64,000 nucleotides of DNA from Coenobita brevimanus (Eukaryota > Arthropoda > Malacostraca > Decapoda > Coenobitidae). The notes under the pieces are model-generated. The model had not been told where the DNA came from, did no database searches, and saw only the letters and a program-made list of their open reading frames with translations. The stretch is taken from the NCBI GenBank assembly GCA_032717465.1, contig CM064732.1, forward strand, positions 27,683,330 to 27,747,329. The letters run 5' to 3'. Made by a program: the position numbers and the translations under genes. Below, piece after piece: positions 21,461 through 32,990 of this stretch (position 1 is the stretch's first letter; each line of letters opens with the position of its first letter).

Positions 21461-23076
21461 ATGAATCCGGTGCTGTTCCTCCATCACTTCCCCCTCTTGG
21501 ACTTCCTTATGACTGATATTAAAATGTCTTCAGCTGATGTATTTTCTGCCATCACTGGCCTCAATCCTAACAAGGCATATGGGCCTGATGGAGTACCTCC
21601 TGTTGTCCTCAAGAACTGTGCTTCTGTGCTTACACCCTGCCTAGGTAAACTATTTCGTCTTTGTCATTCAACTTGTGTCTTTCCTTCTTGCTGGAAGTTT
21701 GCTCTCATTCAGCCAGTCCCAAAGAAGGGTGACCATTCCCAACCCTTTAACTATCGTCCAATTGCTTTAACATCCTGTGTCTCAAAAGTTTTCGAGCCTA
21801 TTCTTAACAGAAAAATTTTAAAGCATCTTCCCTATCACAACCTTCTTTCTGATTATTAGTATGGGTTCCGTCAGGGACGCTCCACTGGGGATCTTCTTAC
21901 CTTCCTCCTGGTCATCCTCTTGGTCATCCTCCTGTTTTTCGAGACTTTGGCGAAAGCTTTGCCATTGCACTTGACATCTCAAAGGCTATCTATCGAGTCT
22001 GGCATAAATCTTTAATTCCCAAACTGCCTTCTTACGGTTTCTATCCTTCTAACTGTGCTTCATCTATAGTTTCCTTTCTGGTCGTTCTATAGCTGCTGTT
22101 GTAGACGGCCATCATTTTTCTCCTAGATCTATCAACAGTGGTGTTCCTCAGGGCTCTGTCCTATCACCATCTCTCTTTCTTTTATTCATCAATGATCTTC
22201 TAAGCTGTACATCTAACCCTATCCACTCGTATGGTGATGATTCCACCTTTCACCTTTCCATTCGATTTCAGCAATGTCCACCTCAGAAGTTACTTCAACA
22301 AACAAGGGATGAGGATATGGCACACCTAATGTCTGACTTGGCTCGTATCTCTGACTGGGGTAAAAATAATCTCGTTTTTAATGCATCAAAGACTCAGTTT
22401 TTACACCTATCAACCCGTCAAAATCTTCCACAGGAGTACCCACTAAAGTTTAATAATATCCAGCTCAGTCCTGCGTCATCCTTGACCATGCTTGGGATTT
22501 CATTCACTAGGGACTTATCTTGGAAAGATCATAATTATTGCATCTCTTGTAAAATCTGCTTCCAAGAGATCAGGTGTTCTAAGCCGACTCCGTGCATTCT
22601 TTACCCCTGCACAGTTGTTGACTTTATACACGGATATTATTCGCCCCTGTGTCGAGTACAACTCTCATGTGTGGGTAGGCTCCCCATATCCAGCTCTTCT
22701 CAATAGGGTGGAGTCAAAAGCTTTTCGTCTCATCAACTTTCCCCCTCTTACTGGCTCCCTTCAACCTCTGTCTCTTCGCTGCACTGTTGCCTCTTTATCT
22801 CTTTTCTATCGCTACTTCAATGGTCACTGTTCCTCTGAACTGTTTGCTTGCATCCCTCTATCTCTACGACAAGTGCGCAGCATCCGTCTAGCAAAAAACT
22901 CTCATCCCTTTTCTGTCCAACTCTCTAATCCAAGAGTTAACCGTTATTCCCAGTCCTTCATTTATGCAACAGGTCAACTCTGGAACTGTCTCCCTATGTC
23001 TGTATTTCCTACTTCCTGTGATCTCCAGTGTTTCAAACGCAGTGTGTCCAGGCATCTCGAAATGAACGGATCTTGA
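21461..23076 (+). pseudogene. BS-like reverse transcriptase, decayed
   Basis: RT segments in order: NPNKAYGPDGVPPVVLKN, VPKKGDHSQPFNYRPIALTS, ILNRKILKHL, a stop where relatives have YGFRQGRSTGD (about 21857), NSGVPQGSVLSP (about 22136-22172), then YGDDST at about 22231-22250, where relatives have YADD. A C-terminal region with GKNNLVFNASKTQFLHLS, SHVWVGS and VESKAFRLI ends in FKRSVSRHLEMNGS. Several frame changes are present. Protein function would be as for BS-A; this copy is dead. Confidence 0.8.
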
Positions 23077-23086
23077 ATTTGACTCT

Positions 23087-23088
<2 letters not shown>

Positions 23089-23148
<60 letters not shown>
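23089..23148. repeat. (TA)n microsatellite in BS-B tail
   Basis: About 30 TA units inside the 3' untranslated region of BS-B. Confidence 0.95.
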
Positions 23149-23149
<1 letters not shown>

Positions 23150-23209
23150 TGGAAGGAACGTTTGCAAGCTCAGCCTTTGGTTCCTTATTCTTCGCATTAA
23201 AAAAAAAAT

Positions 23210-23890
23210 ATGGCCGGTCCGACATTCACTACCTTACCTTGTATCTCTTTTTTAACCCCGTCGGTTTACAGATTGAATAACCATGCAGACACGACACATC
23301 CCTGTTTCGGTCCAACATTCAGAATAGAAAAATTCACTCAGTTCAGTATCCACACGCACTGCAGCTATAGCACCCTCATATAATACTCTTCACGGCATTC
23401 AACAACTTCTCATTTGCTCCATATCTACTTAATATTTTGTCTGTCCACTCTGTCATATGCTTTCCTTGTCTATCCACTCTGTTATATGCTTTCTCCAAAT
23501 CCATGAAGGTCACATACAACCTCTTTCCCTTCTCTAGAAACCTTTCCTCTAAAGATCTTAAGATGAATATCTGATTTACACAATCTCTTCTCTTCCTAAA
23601 ACCCCCTTTTTCTAGCCCAATTAATTCCTCTGTAATTTTCCTAACTATCAGTAAGTGTCCAAATGTATACTTCCCCTATTACATTAAAGAAACAAATGTC
23701 CCAGTGATTACCACACACTCTTTTCCCCCTTTTCCTTTGTACAGGGGTATAATTATACCAGATTTCCAATTCTCCGGGACGCTATCTTCCTTCCAGGCCA
23801 ATCTGCACATATTCCATATCCATTCTACTATTATCTGTCCCCGATGCTTCAGCGATTTACACTGATTATAATACAATGACTTAGGGATTG
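23210..23890 (-). mobile_element. 5' part of RTE-like LINE RTE-C
   Basis: Minus-strand similarity to RTE-D resumes at 23210 with the region around LFNLYTDGVK and continues to IIPLYKGKG and WNMCRLAWKEDSVPENWKSG (about 23740-23830), slightly further 5' than RTE-D preserves. A duplication of about 30 bp containing CTATCCACTCTGT lies at about 23440-23490. Multiple stops and frame changes are present. The 5' boundary near 23890 is approximate. Confidence 0.7.
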
Positions 23891-24070
23891 TAAAATGCCT
23901 TACAAGCAACAGATCGGTAGGGGTTAAACAAAAAAATTCTCACTCCTACACTACCAGATGCCTCCATTCATCTGCACAGAATCACCTGGTGATAGCAAAA
24001 GTAAAACAAGATTTCGCCACACTCGAGGATATAAAAGAGTAGTTGAAAGAAGACCTGAAGGAGAAGTATG

Positions 24071-24071
<1 letters not shown>

Positions 24072-24115
<44 letters not shown>
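24072..24115. repeat. (GA)n microsatellite
   Basis: Pure GA array ending in a G run. Confidence 0.95.
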
Positions 24116-24120
<5 letters not shown>

Positions 24121-25790
24121 AGATATTTTGCAAGGAAGAATGGGATGGACGCTATTAACCCGTTCATCTCAAGTATATGCTTTTCATTTCATCCTTGCTA
24201 CAGTCAGACGATTTTCTTCAGTTTGTGGGAAGCTTAAAGTTAGTGGGGATGCATATAGCTTTCACCAACCCCTTCTTCATTAAAGGTTAAGAAGAGGAAT
24301 ACTTCAAAATTGTAAAAAAAAAAAAAAATACATGAAAGAAAATGCAATATGAGCAGAAATATAGAAAAAGATGTGAAACGAACAAAAACGAAGAATACGA
24401 AAACGATACTAAAACAAGTAAAAAAATTTGAAGACCAAAATATTAAAGGAATGAGGAAGTTAAAGCAGAAAGTAATGCCGAGTTTGGGCAAAAGGAATAT
24501 CAGTGAAAACGAGACAAAAGAAGACAAAAAAGATGGAGACATGGAAAGGAAACCTTTTAAAAGCTTATAAAAAGGAGGAGGAAAAATAAATCAAAGAAAA
24601 AAGAAAGAAACTGATAGATTATCTGAAAGAGAGAGAGAGAGAGAGACTACAGTATAAACATGCAGCTCAAAATCCAGTGGTGATGAATTCGACGAGAGGT
24701 ATCATCCGACTCAGCAGACAAATACATCTTAGTGACTGACAGTTTGACGTAAACAGATCTTAAATCCCTACTACCATGACAACACCGTTTAACCATCAGC
24801 CAAACCGTCTTCCCCTCCCCCTCCCTGTCCACCTCCATAACTTCAATCCCACTTCCTCCAAGTCTTATCTCACTTGACAAATGGCGCTCACACCAGATGA
24901 GTCCTAGGCTAATAAAAGAGGATAGATCCTTGTGACGGGAGAGAGATGGGTTGGAAGCGAGGGTGATCGGATGGGATTTACGTTTCCATGGTGACAAAGA
25001 GAGAAACACCGGGATTGTGGCTGGGGAATGCCAAGGGAGGAGGGGACGTCTGGGGTGCTGGGAAGACGACTGATGGGGTTGTGGCTGGGTTGATTACCGG
25101 AAAGTGGGTACGGGGGCGAGATAAAAGGAATTTGATTGATTTGTCTAGAAAACCAGGAGCGGGGCTATGGGGTCTGGGAGTTGAGAGGATGATTGGCAGT
25201 GATGGTAGTTGTCATCTGATAGCGCTGAGGAAGATAAAAGAACTGATCTATTAAGTGACGGGAGGCGGTACAGAGTTTAAAGAGCCAGTAAGACTATCAT
25301 ATATAATAGCAGCGGTGGTACTGGGCTGATTGTATATTGGTGGTTGGGATAATAAGAGAAGGTGTTTAATTTAGCTAAAAGGCGTAGTAAGGGATTTCTA
25401 GGAGCAGAGATGATTTATAGCAGTGGTAATGGTGGTGATGGTGTGCTGATGACAGGGGTGGTGGCGGTTTGCCTTTCTGATGGTACATGAGAATATAAAA
25501 GAACTCGATAGCTTTGGCAAATTTTTACCAGCGGAAGAAAACGGAGTAAGGACGAAGACACTTGAGACCGTTTTGTGGTTTACTAATGCCTTGAGTATCG
25601 ATTGACCAGAGGTTATAAGGGAAGCTAAACGACATACAAACATACATGCAGTCATGCATGCATAATGTGCATACATACAATAATATTAAAATATATGTAT
25701 ACATACATATACATGTGCATACAAAAATAGTTACGTACGCGTACATGCACTGAAATATCCATATTTGTTTAGGGAAAGGTGTGGTGCACG
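24116..25790. other. No recognisable gene
   Basis: Mixed DNA with A runs (about 24316-24328), a (GA)n patch near 24628-24646 and an imperfect ACATACAT/TATACA-type repeat at about 25660-25750. I see no transposon protein. Confidence 0.5.
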
Positions 25791-26400
25791 GTCTTTTTTT
25801 TTTTTTTTTTTTTTTTTAATAGAAGATGAATCAAGGAAAGAACAATGATAAGAAAAATTAACACGTTAGATTAAGGATGTACTTCGTAAAAAAAAAAAAA
25901 AAATCTGTAACAGGTGGACTTGATCTGCTGTAGGTTGAAGTTTGTGGGGAAACTAATTTGAGGAAGCGAGTTCCAAAGGGAAGCAGTTCTGGAAATAAAG
26001 AAAATCTGATGGACAGAAAATCTGCAATATGGCAGTGTGACGGGTCATGAGAGCTACCAGATGCCCTCGTAGTACGGGGAAGGTGTGGAGAGGTGGCACA
26101 GTGGATACAACTTCGACTGAGCATTTGCCATATAATTATCTGGCGAATAATGCAAGGGAGGCAACATTCCGTCTTACCTGTATGTGAGGTAGTGAAAATA
26201 ATTGTCGGGTTATTAATTATTCTTATAGCTTGAATCTTTTCCAGTTTCACTGCAACTTCTGCACCTCCACTCAGCATGGGTGAGCAATTTTCGAGCTGAG
26301 AGCACTCATGACTTGTAAACTTTAGGTAACTGCTCGTCAGTGAAGATTTTACCGATTCTTTACAGTAATCCAAGTTCCTTTGAAGTTGTTTTTGCAAGCA
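25791..26400 (-). mobile_element. Second Jockey-like LINE family (J2), 3' fragment 1
   Basis: On plus it starts with a T-run of about 20 bases (the A tail on minus), then matches the copies at 29546 and 31313. The minus strand encodes the C-terminal part of the RT protein, in mixed frames: CxQLENCSPMLSGG, AIRIINNPTI, LPRTTRASGSSHD, CHIADFLSIR and FGTRF, the last corresponding to PRTASLWNSL in the better copy. Truncated at the 5' end and frameshifted. Distinct from the BS family in its 3' sequence. Confidence 0.7.
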
Positions 26401-26611
26401 ATCAAACGTGAGAGGTCAACTGAGATACCGGTAGTTGTTTAGCAACGCAGAGAGAATTTCTATACTTCTAGAGATAAGCATATTGGATGCACTGAAGTTG
26501 GTATAGGATTCATGTCATAGGAATAAGGAAGATGAATTTGATTTATCAGTTAATTATTTGCTTTGTCTAGCCAAGGCATACTGCCATAGCCGTCATCATC
26601 ATCATCATATT

Positions 26612-26641
26612 AATAATAACAATAGTAATGATAATAATAAC

Positions 26642-26682
<41 letters not shown>

Positions 26683-26690
26683 TAATAACT
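26612..26690. repeat. (AAT)n array
   Basis: Imperfect then perfect AAT/ATA repeats. Confidence 0.9.
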
Positions 26691-27111
26691 AGAACTCTAT
26701 AACTGTCCCTTGGACAGGTACTAGTCTCCACCTACTGTTTCTTGCGATGACCTTGACCTCATTGGGAAGATTCGGATTTTTTCTATCGGCAAAAGCCCAT
26801 ATCAGGACACATAACCTGGGCAATTCATATTTCTTGCGCAGGTCCCATTGAAATCTCCAGTATACACGACCAACTTATCTAGTTCACAACATAATACTGA
26901 CATGACACTTTCTGACATACCCTTCCACTGTGCATAAAGGATTTGGATTATTTCCTATCAGCAATGGCCCATGCCAGGACACATAACCTGGGCCCTTCAG
27001 ATTCCTCGCGCAGCCTTCGGTTCTCCTGGGATCGTCGCGAGACTCTTAGGCCTGAATTATAATAATACCAACAAAAACAACAGTCTCCACCCATGTAATA
27101 GGTGGAGACTA
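26691..27111. repeat. Duplicated non-coding repeat with terminal hairpin
   Basis: A block containing GGACACATAACCTGGGC occurs at about 26815 and 26979, within two related ~170-bp units that also share CTATC(G/A)GCAA and TTGCGCAG or CTCGCGCAG. The end holds a perfect 10-bp stem AGTCTCCACC (27082-27091) and GGTGGAGACT (27101-27110) with a 9-nt loop; another TAGTCTCCACCT lies near 26729. It lies between AAT-type arrays. It may be a non-autonomous element; I cannot name a family. Confidence 0.5.
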
Positions 27112-27397
27112 ATAGCAATAATAATAATAATCATCATCATCAACCTGACAAGAAATAAAAAAGTACGACTGGTACCCATAAACATAAATATAACAACTCT
27201 GTTCATAGAATTAAAGTGTCCAACTGTCCACACGTAAGTCTACACAGAAAATATTCATACAATCTTTGCCTGTTCAGAAATCCAATAAGCATTTGATTTA
27301 CCAGGTGGGATCACGGCGGGGAGAGTGATGAAGCGATGAGGGGGGGGGGGTAAGTATCCCGGTATATCAAATGGCTCGTAAACCTGACAAGAGAAAC

Positions 27398-27428
<31 letters not shown>

Positions 27429-27960
27429 TCAAGCACATGATAGTTCTGTTTTTCTTGTTCTGGGTATTTACCTAATACCCCATTACGATTGTATTTAACT
27501 TAAGAAAGATTTTTCGAAGTGGCGAGTTAGATATAGCTTTCATTAACTCTTTCGTTACTTGGGGTATGTCCTAGATTGAATATTTTTGGTGGCAGCAGGA
27601 AAAAGATTTGGAATATGGTCATCGAATTCAAAGGGGTACTACTCAAAGGACCGAAGGAGTTGCAGAAATAAGGTGTCACCGTATTGCAAAGGTTAGAAAA
27701 AGTTGTTTGGAAGCAGTAAAAGAAAAGAGAACATCGTACTGAAGAGGTCAGCATAGAATTATAGAAATAGTGGCTTTCCCTAATTTAAAAACAATTATCG
27801 GGGGACGGGTGGGGGAGAAACAACAATAAGGTAAAATGAGAAAGCCATTGTGAGGAAGCGATTAAGCTACATGTAGATGTCATTCTATGAAACAATTATA
27901 ATGAACCAAAACAAACACGTCTTAGTAAAGAGGCGGTTTAATGCAGTTTCAGTCTATTCA
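27112..27960. other. No recognisable gene
   Basis: Contains ATA/ATC trinucleotides at the start, a G run near 27340-27350 and (GA)n at about 27402-27428. The text at 27540-27740 (GTACTACTCAAAGGACCGAAGG and similar) resembles dispersed minisatellite-like sequence but is not clear. Confidence 0.4.
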
Positions 27961-27966
27961 CTTTGC

Positions 27967-27968
<2 letters not shown>

Positions 27969-28034
<66 letters not shown>

Positions 28035-28035
28035 T

Positions 28036-28061
<26 letters not shown>
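27969..28061. repeat. (AT)n-(AG)n compound microsatellite
   Basis: About 33 AT units followed by about 13 AG units. Confidence 0.95.
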
Positions 28062-28069
<8 letters not shown>

Positions 28070-28292
28070 TAGAAACAACACTGTGTTTTCATCTAATTCA
28101 GAACCAATGATATCCATATTATAAACGCATTCCTGCTACACGTCTATAACGTTATTCAGCCTGGGAAATACCTCACGTTGGAACGATAAATCCAAGCTGG
28201 ATCAAACCCCTCATGTTCGAAGAGTCTCTCAGAATAGCATATCATCGAAATGAAGCGGTTAAAATCACACCATGTTTCTAAAGCTGGAATAT

Positions 28293-28337
<45 letters not shown>

Positions 28338-29545
28338 TCTGTCGTGGTATAGTGGTCATTCTATCTTTTGAAAGTTGCGACGTTAAACTCCTTTACTTTG
28401 TCTTCTTTTGTCGATTTCTTGTCATATTTCGTCCGTCACTGAACCACTTCACTACAATTATCCCTGTTATGTTACATTCTACAGTTGCTATTTCAAGACG
28501 ATTTTATTCAGTTTATTTGAAATTTTTCAAAACTGACCTGTTATATATACCAATAATTATTATCTACTAGAGTTCCAAGTTGAGTGAATTCTTGTGGTTT
28601 CATCAGTAAGAGATTTATGACAACCTTGTGCTGGAGAAATCAATGCGATGTTCTCAGCGCAGGCAAACGTTCATGCATCAATACGTTCGTGGGCTTTGCT
28701 GACATGTATTAAACTTATGACTTTTTTATGTTCATCGTTTTATTTACTCCTGAGGATCCGTTCTTTGTACAGCCGAATGCGAGTTTAATAGTTTTGCTAT
28801 CACATGATAATTATACTGAGATTCAGAGGATATCTCTCGTTGTGAAGGAATCAATGAAGGGTATATGAAACCTCTCCTCTTCCAGAAGTCTACTATATAA
28901 AAATCATCTGGAAATAGCATGAGTTTTTTTTTTTTCTGCGTCATTAGACTGAAGGATTGAAAAATTCTTGATTAATTACTGTACCTTAGTAACTACTGGG
29001 TGTTAACTGTGCTGCATCATCGGGTATTGATCACTGTATCACTGGATAGTTCTCATTTTGCTATAACCCTTTCGGTGGTATGACAGTAACACTCATAAAT
29101 ATCTTGATGGAGTAATGCTTTCATGTTGTTATGACTTGTTCTCACCTTTGTAGACTAATCCAACGTTAGCTAGAATATGATATTGTACTAGAGTTATTCT
29201 GTCATGAGATAATGTGGCAACAATCCCTCTCTCAGCCTTCTATATTGGCTCGCAGTTGAAAAAAAAAAAAATGGTGTTAGCCAAATGAAAGTACTAGAGT
29301 TGTCCCAACCATGTGAGGATTGTTGATCACTCTGTCAGAGGGTAATGAATAGCTCCATTATTTAGCAGTCTTAACAGCATAGCGTACTTTGTCATTCTGT
29401 ATTATATTCTTCTCCACGACGATAAAACTTCATCACATCATTACATTAAGGCAAAAATGACCAGTCATTCTTTCATGGGTGGCACTGTGATATGTAAGGC
29501 ATAACACTCCCTTAGATTTAATCCTATTCATTTGAAAGTTCCCCC
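28062..29545. other. No recognisable gene; (TC)n at 28295-28334
   Basis: The only clear feature is a pure TC array at about 28295-28334. The rest is AT-rich with short homopolymer runs. Confidence 0.5.
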
Positions 29546-29720
29546 CCCCCCGCCTTTTTTTTAACAGAAGATGAACAGAGGAAGGAAAAACAATTGATCC
29601 ATACACCAGATTACAAGGGTCCTCCATTTACTAAAAAATATGTAACAACTGGACTTGAACAGCAGTAGACTGAATTTTGGGGGGAAACCACTCTGGGAAA
29701 GCGAGTTCCTTAGGAAAATT
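29546..29720 (-). mobile_element. J2 LINE, 3' fragment 2
   Basis: A T run read on plus, then ACAGAGGAAGGAAAAACAA and ATCCATACACCAGATTAC, match 31320-31390 and less closely 25815-25930. Only the extreme C-terminal coding end and tail remain. Confidence 0.65.
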
Positions 29721-29869
29721 AGTCACAAAACTGTTGAATATATGGTTTATCATCCAACGTAGTAAAAGGTTTTCTGGATCAGAGAACACCAGCTACTGAT
29801 AGCTCAGTGTAGTACCGCCTGAGAAAGACGTTGGCGTAGTGAAGAGATTTTAAAAAATGTCATCGTATT

Positions 29870-30280
29870 GGCAGCATTATAAAAGGAGATAAGGCAGTGA
29901 AGGAATTAAAAAAAAAAAAAAGACGCCATAGTGGTGAAGGGGTTACAAAGACATCATTGCAGTGAAGAGGATAAAAAGAAGTCATGGTAGTAATGGGATC
30001 AAAAAGACGTGAATTAAATGCTTCTTAAAAAGACGTCAGGGTGGTGTAGGAGTTAAAAAGACGTCATGAGAGTGATGGGTTATAAAGACACCAGGGTAAT
30101 GAAAGGGTTACAAAAGACGTCAGGGGAAGGAAGGGATTAAAAAGACGTCAGGGTAATGAAGGGTTTAACAACATGCCATGGTAAAGAAGGGATTAAATTT
30201 ATGTCAGGAAATTGATGGGGTTAAAAAGACATTATTGCAGTAAAGTGGATGCAGTGGCGTCATAGTAGAGAAGGGTATAA
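29870..30280 (+). repeat. Minisatellite, ~33-bp unit containing GACGTC
   Basis: Units of the type TTAAAAAGACGTCAGGGT plus AATGAAGGG recur at about 30-36 bp spacing, roughly a dozen diverged times. The AGACGTCA core is often kept intact while flanks vary. No coding role is visible. Confidence 0.8.
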
Positions 30281-30359
30281 TTTCGATGGCCTTAATTTCG
30301 AGGAGGATGAGGAATTTTCTTTTGACACTTCCTCGGATTGGCAACTAGGTCACTAGATC

Positions 30360-30417
30360 AACGATTTGGAGGGAGGGAGGGAGAAGTAATGCAGGATATA
30401 CATAAAGAGATGGAAAT

Positions 30418-30458
<41 letters not shown>

Positions 30459-30773
30459 CGATGACTAGAAAAGGAGGTCAATTAATGGGATGAAAGGAAG
30501 GAGTAGTACAGAACATGAAAGATGAGAAATAGGAGGAGGATAAGATGGAGGAAAGAAAACAAGACGATAAGGAAGATGGGGGATAAAAAGTAAGTGGAAG
30601 GGAGGGAAAGTTAAGGATGGTTGAGATGAAGAAAGGAGAAAGAAGTAAAATGAAGGAATGAAGAAGGAAGGAAGGAAGCAAGGAAGGAAGGATGGATGGC
30701 TAGATAGAAGGAAGGAAGAAAGAGAAAGGCAAGCGGTGGACAAAGGGAGGGTATGGGATAGCTGGACTGTCAT

Positions 30774-30830
<57 letters not shown>

Positions 30831-30910
30831 CAGACAGGCAGACAGAAAGGAGGGAGCAAGAGTTTGTAAGGAGGGGAGGAAGACAAAGATGGGAAGAGTA
30901 AAGGGATGAG
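30360..30910 (+). repeat. Purine-rich tract with (GA)n arrays
   Basis: Plus-strand purine-rich DNA with pure (GA)n at about 30423-30453 and 30776-30830. Confidence 0.85.
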
Positions 30911-31240
30911 ATCAAACGCAGCGTTCAGTCTTCAGTCTCTGTCTGTCTGTCTGTCCGGCTTGTCAACACCTCCCCCCGCCCCCCCCACACACACAGTGAT
31001 GTTATTGAATCTGGCTCAGTTGGGAGTTGAACCCGGAGCCCGCCAGTCCCACCACCACAGGACTCGGCTTACCATCACACCCCTTCCTCCATCCAGTGCT
31101 CCTCTTGCGTGTCTCCTGCAGTCTTTCTTTATCTGTTCTCGCTTTTCACTTCTCTTACTTTCTTTTCCTTTTTCTCTCTCTGTCCCTCTCATTCTTTGTC
31201 CCTCTTTTTGTTATGCATGGTCTCACCTCTCTCACTCTCT
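30911..31240. other. No gene; CTGT repeat and pyrimidine-rich DNA
   Basis: CTGT units at 30937-30955, a C-rich patch at 30970-30990, then TC-rich sequence. TGGCTCAGTTGG at about 31011 looks like a pol III A box, but a B-box-like match is on the opposite strand. Confidence 0.4.
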
Positions 31241-31242
31241 TT

Positions 31243-31243
31243 C

Positions 31244-31312
<69 letters not shown>
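31243..31312. repeat. (TA)n microsatellite
   Basis: About 35 TA units adjoining the 3' end of a J2 LINE fragment. Confidence 0.95.
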
Positions 31313-31316
<4 letters not shown>

Positions 31317-31778
31317 ACAGAACAGAGGAAGGAAAAACAAATGAATTAAAAAAAAAATCCATACACCAGATTACTGGTATCCTCTGTTCATAAAATATCT
31401 GTAACAGTTAAACTTGAACAGCTGTAGGTTGAAGTTTGGAGGGAAACAACTCTGGAGAAGCGAGTTCCAGAGAGATGCAGTACGGGGAATGAAAGAATTC
31501 TGATAGGCAGAAGTTCTGCAGTATGGCTGAGTGACATTCCAGTCATGAGCGCTACCAGATGCCTGTGTAGCACGAGGGAAGGCATGAAGAGGTGGCACCA
31601 TGGACGCAACTTCGTCTGAGCATTTGCCATAAAAATATCTGTAAAATAATGCAAGGGGGGCAACATTCCTTCTTACTTGTAGGGGAGGTAGTTTATTTGT
31701 AATTGCAGGGTTGTTAACAATTCTAACAGCTTTGTTCTAAATTTTGTCTAGTTGTTTTAAGGCAACCTTTCCACATCC

Positions 31779-31780
<2 letters not shown>
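31313..31780 (-). mobile_element. J2 LINE, 3' fragment 3 (best preserved)
   Basis: Minus-strand C-terminal RT region between two AT arrays. Segments on minus, in mixed frames, are KQLDKI, a VNNPAIT-like block, CSDEVAS-like, FPRATQASGSAHDWNVTQPY, CRTSAYQNSFIPRTASLWNS and LQSCFPPNFNLQLFKF. The WNSL and FKxxxYRYF-like ending resembles the C terminus of Jockey-group LINE proteins. Truncated at the 5' end by the AT array at 31781. Confidence 0.75.

Positions 31781-31818
<38 letters not shown>
31781..31818. repeat. (TA)n microsatellite
   Basis: Pure TA array at the 5' truncation point of the J2 fragment. Confidence 0.95.
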
Positions 31819-31819
<1 letters not shown>

Positions 31820-32330
31820 GTCTATGTATATCTCTGTCTTCTCGTACCTTAACCCTCCTCATCCTTCCGTTTCCTGTTGCTCTCTCCCTCATGCTTCTAT
31901 CCCCCTCCTTCCCTTTCTTATTTCTTTTCTCACTTTCTAATTCCACGCCTCTTCCATCTACCCTCTCTCCCCAGATTTATGCAGTTCCCTCTCTCTGTCC
32001 TGAATTCTGTACATCTTTCTCCCTCCCTCTCTCTTTCCCTCTTCAATTCTATACGTCTTCCTCCTTCCGTCCTTCCCTCCTTTCTAATTCTGTACTTGTT
32101 CCTCCCATCTCTCTCCCCAGTTTTAAACTTTTTCCTCCATCCATGCCTTCCTTCCTGCACCTCTTATTCTTTCCATCTTTCTTTTTCTTATTCTATGTTT
32201 TTTTTTTCCTCCCTCCATCCATCACTTCCATCCTACTTCTTTCCTTGTCTCTCTCTCCATTTTCTATTCTTCAGGCCTCCTGCCTCCCTCCCTTCCTCCC
32301 CCTTGTGTTTCGATACTTTCCTCAGGTGGT
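31819..32330 (-). repeat. Pyrimidine-rich tract
   Basis: The plus strand is C/T-rich for about 500 bases; the serine/proline/leucine frames are compositional. Confidence 0.75.
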
Positions 32331-32990
32331 GAAAATACCATAGTATGAGTGATCTCGATCTCCTGGTAAGTCCGTTACAGTCCTGGCAATTACAGTGATG
32401 TGCGTCAGTATCGGTGTTCGCAGTCGGCATGGTGGTAGTCGGTGTACATTATCTTATCGAGTATTAGGCAGTTGGAAGTGAGTATTGTGAAAGCTGGGGT
32501 GTTCGGTATGAGGGAATCAGTAGTATTCAGTATATGGGAGTGTGTGGTATATGATACTTGGAGGTTAGTAATGTGAAAGTGGAAGTGTTATGATTTTGGG
32601 AATTAAATACTACTCTGTATTTAGGAATTGATTAGTGTTAGGAGGTTAATACAGTAATGTGAGTGTGAAGACACCTAAGTCTATCAACAAACAATCATAT
32701 TCTCCAGCTCTTTCAAAAACCCAGCAAGATAATGTCTTCATTAATTTGCTTTTCTACATTCAAACTCCTTTTTTTTTTTTTTTTTTTTTTATTAATAGAG
32801 ATTTTTCGAACGTGGTGGTTGTATCCCGTATTATATAGCCCTTTCACTATCATGGGCCCATCCTATGTTGGATGTAATCGTCCGCCAGCAGTAAAATAGA
32901 TGTCCTCGCACGGAAACAGTTAATGAAAGAGTTAACCAGTATTACCATTCTTTGAAGGAACCCAAGTGACTAGCACTGCAACGGTTTCCC
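32331..32990. other. No recognisable gene
   Basis: Contains a T run (about 32770-32789) and TCAGTATTAGG/GTGAGTATTG-like repeated text at about 32405-32640 (AGTATT and GTGAAAG words). No protein motif. Confidence 0.4.

Larger units (their letters stand above)
21429..23209 (+). mobile_element. Jockey/BS-like LINE BS-B, 5'-truncated, nested in RTE-C
   Basis: Plus-strand LINE beginning inside the region just before the RT domain (SSNSTLDESGAVPPSLPP) and ending with GGTTCCTTATTC and an A-run at 23200-23208. An (AT)n array at 23089-23148 interrupts the 3' untranslated tail. It separates two parts of RTE-C and is therefore the later insertion. About 0.5 kb of RTE-C is missing at the site, so insertion was accompanied or followed by a deletion; no clear target-site duplication is seen. 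Confidence 0.8.

Noticed and set aside
31005..31085. Possible tRNA gene or SINE with TGGCTCAGTTGG and GGGTTCAACTCC-type boxes
   Set aside because: The A-box-like and B-box-like matches are on opposite strands and overlap, so they cannot form one pol III promoter or a tRNA fold.
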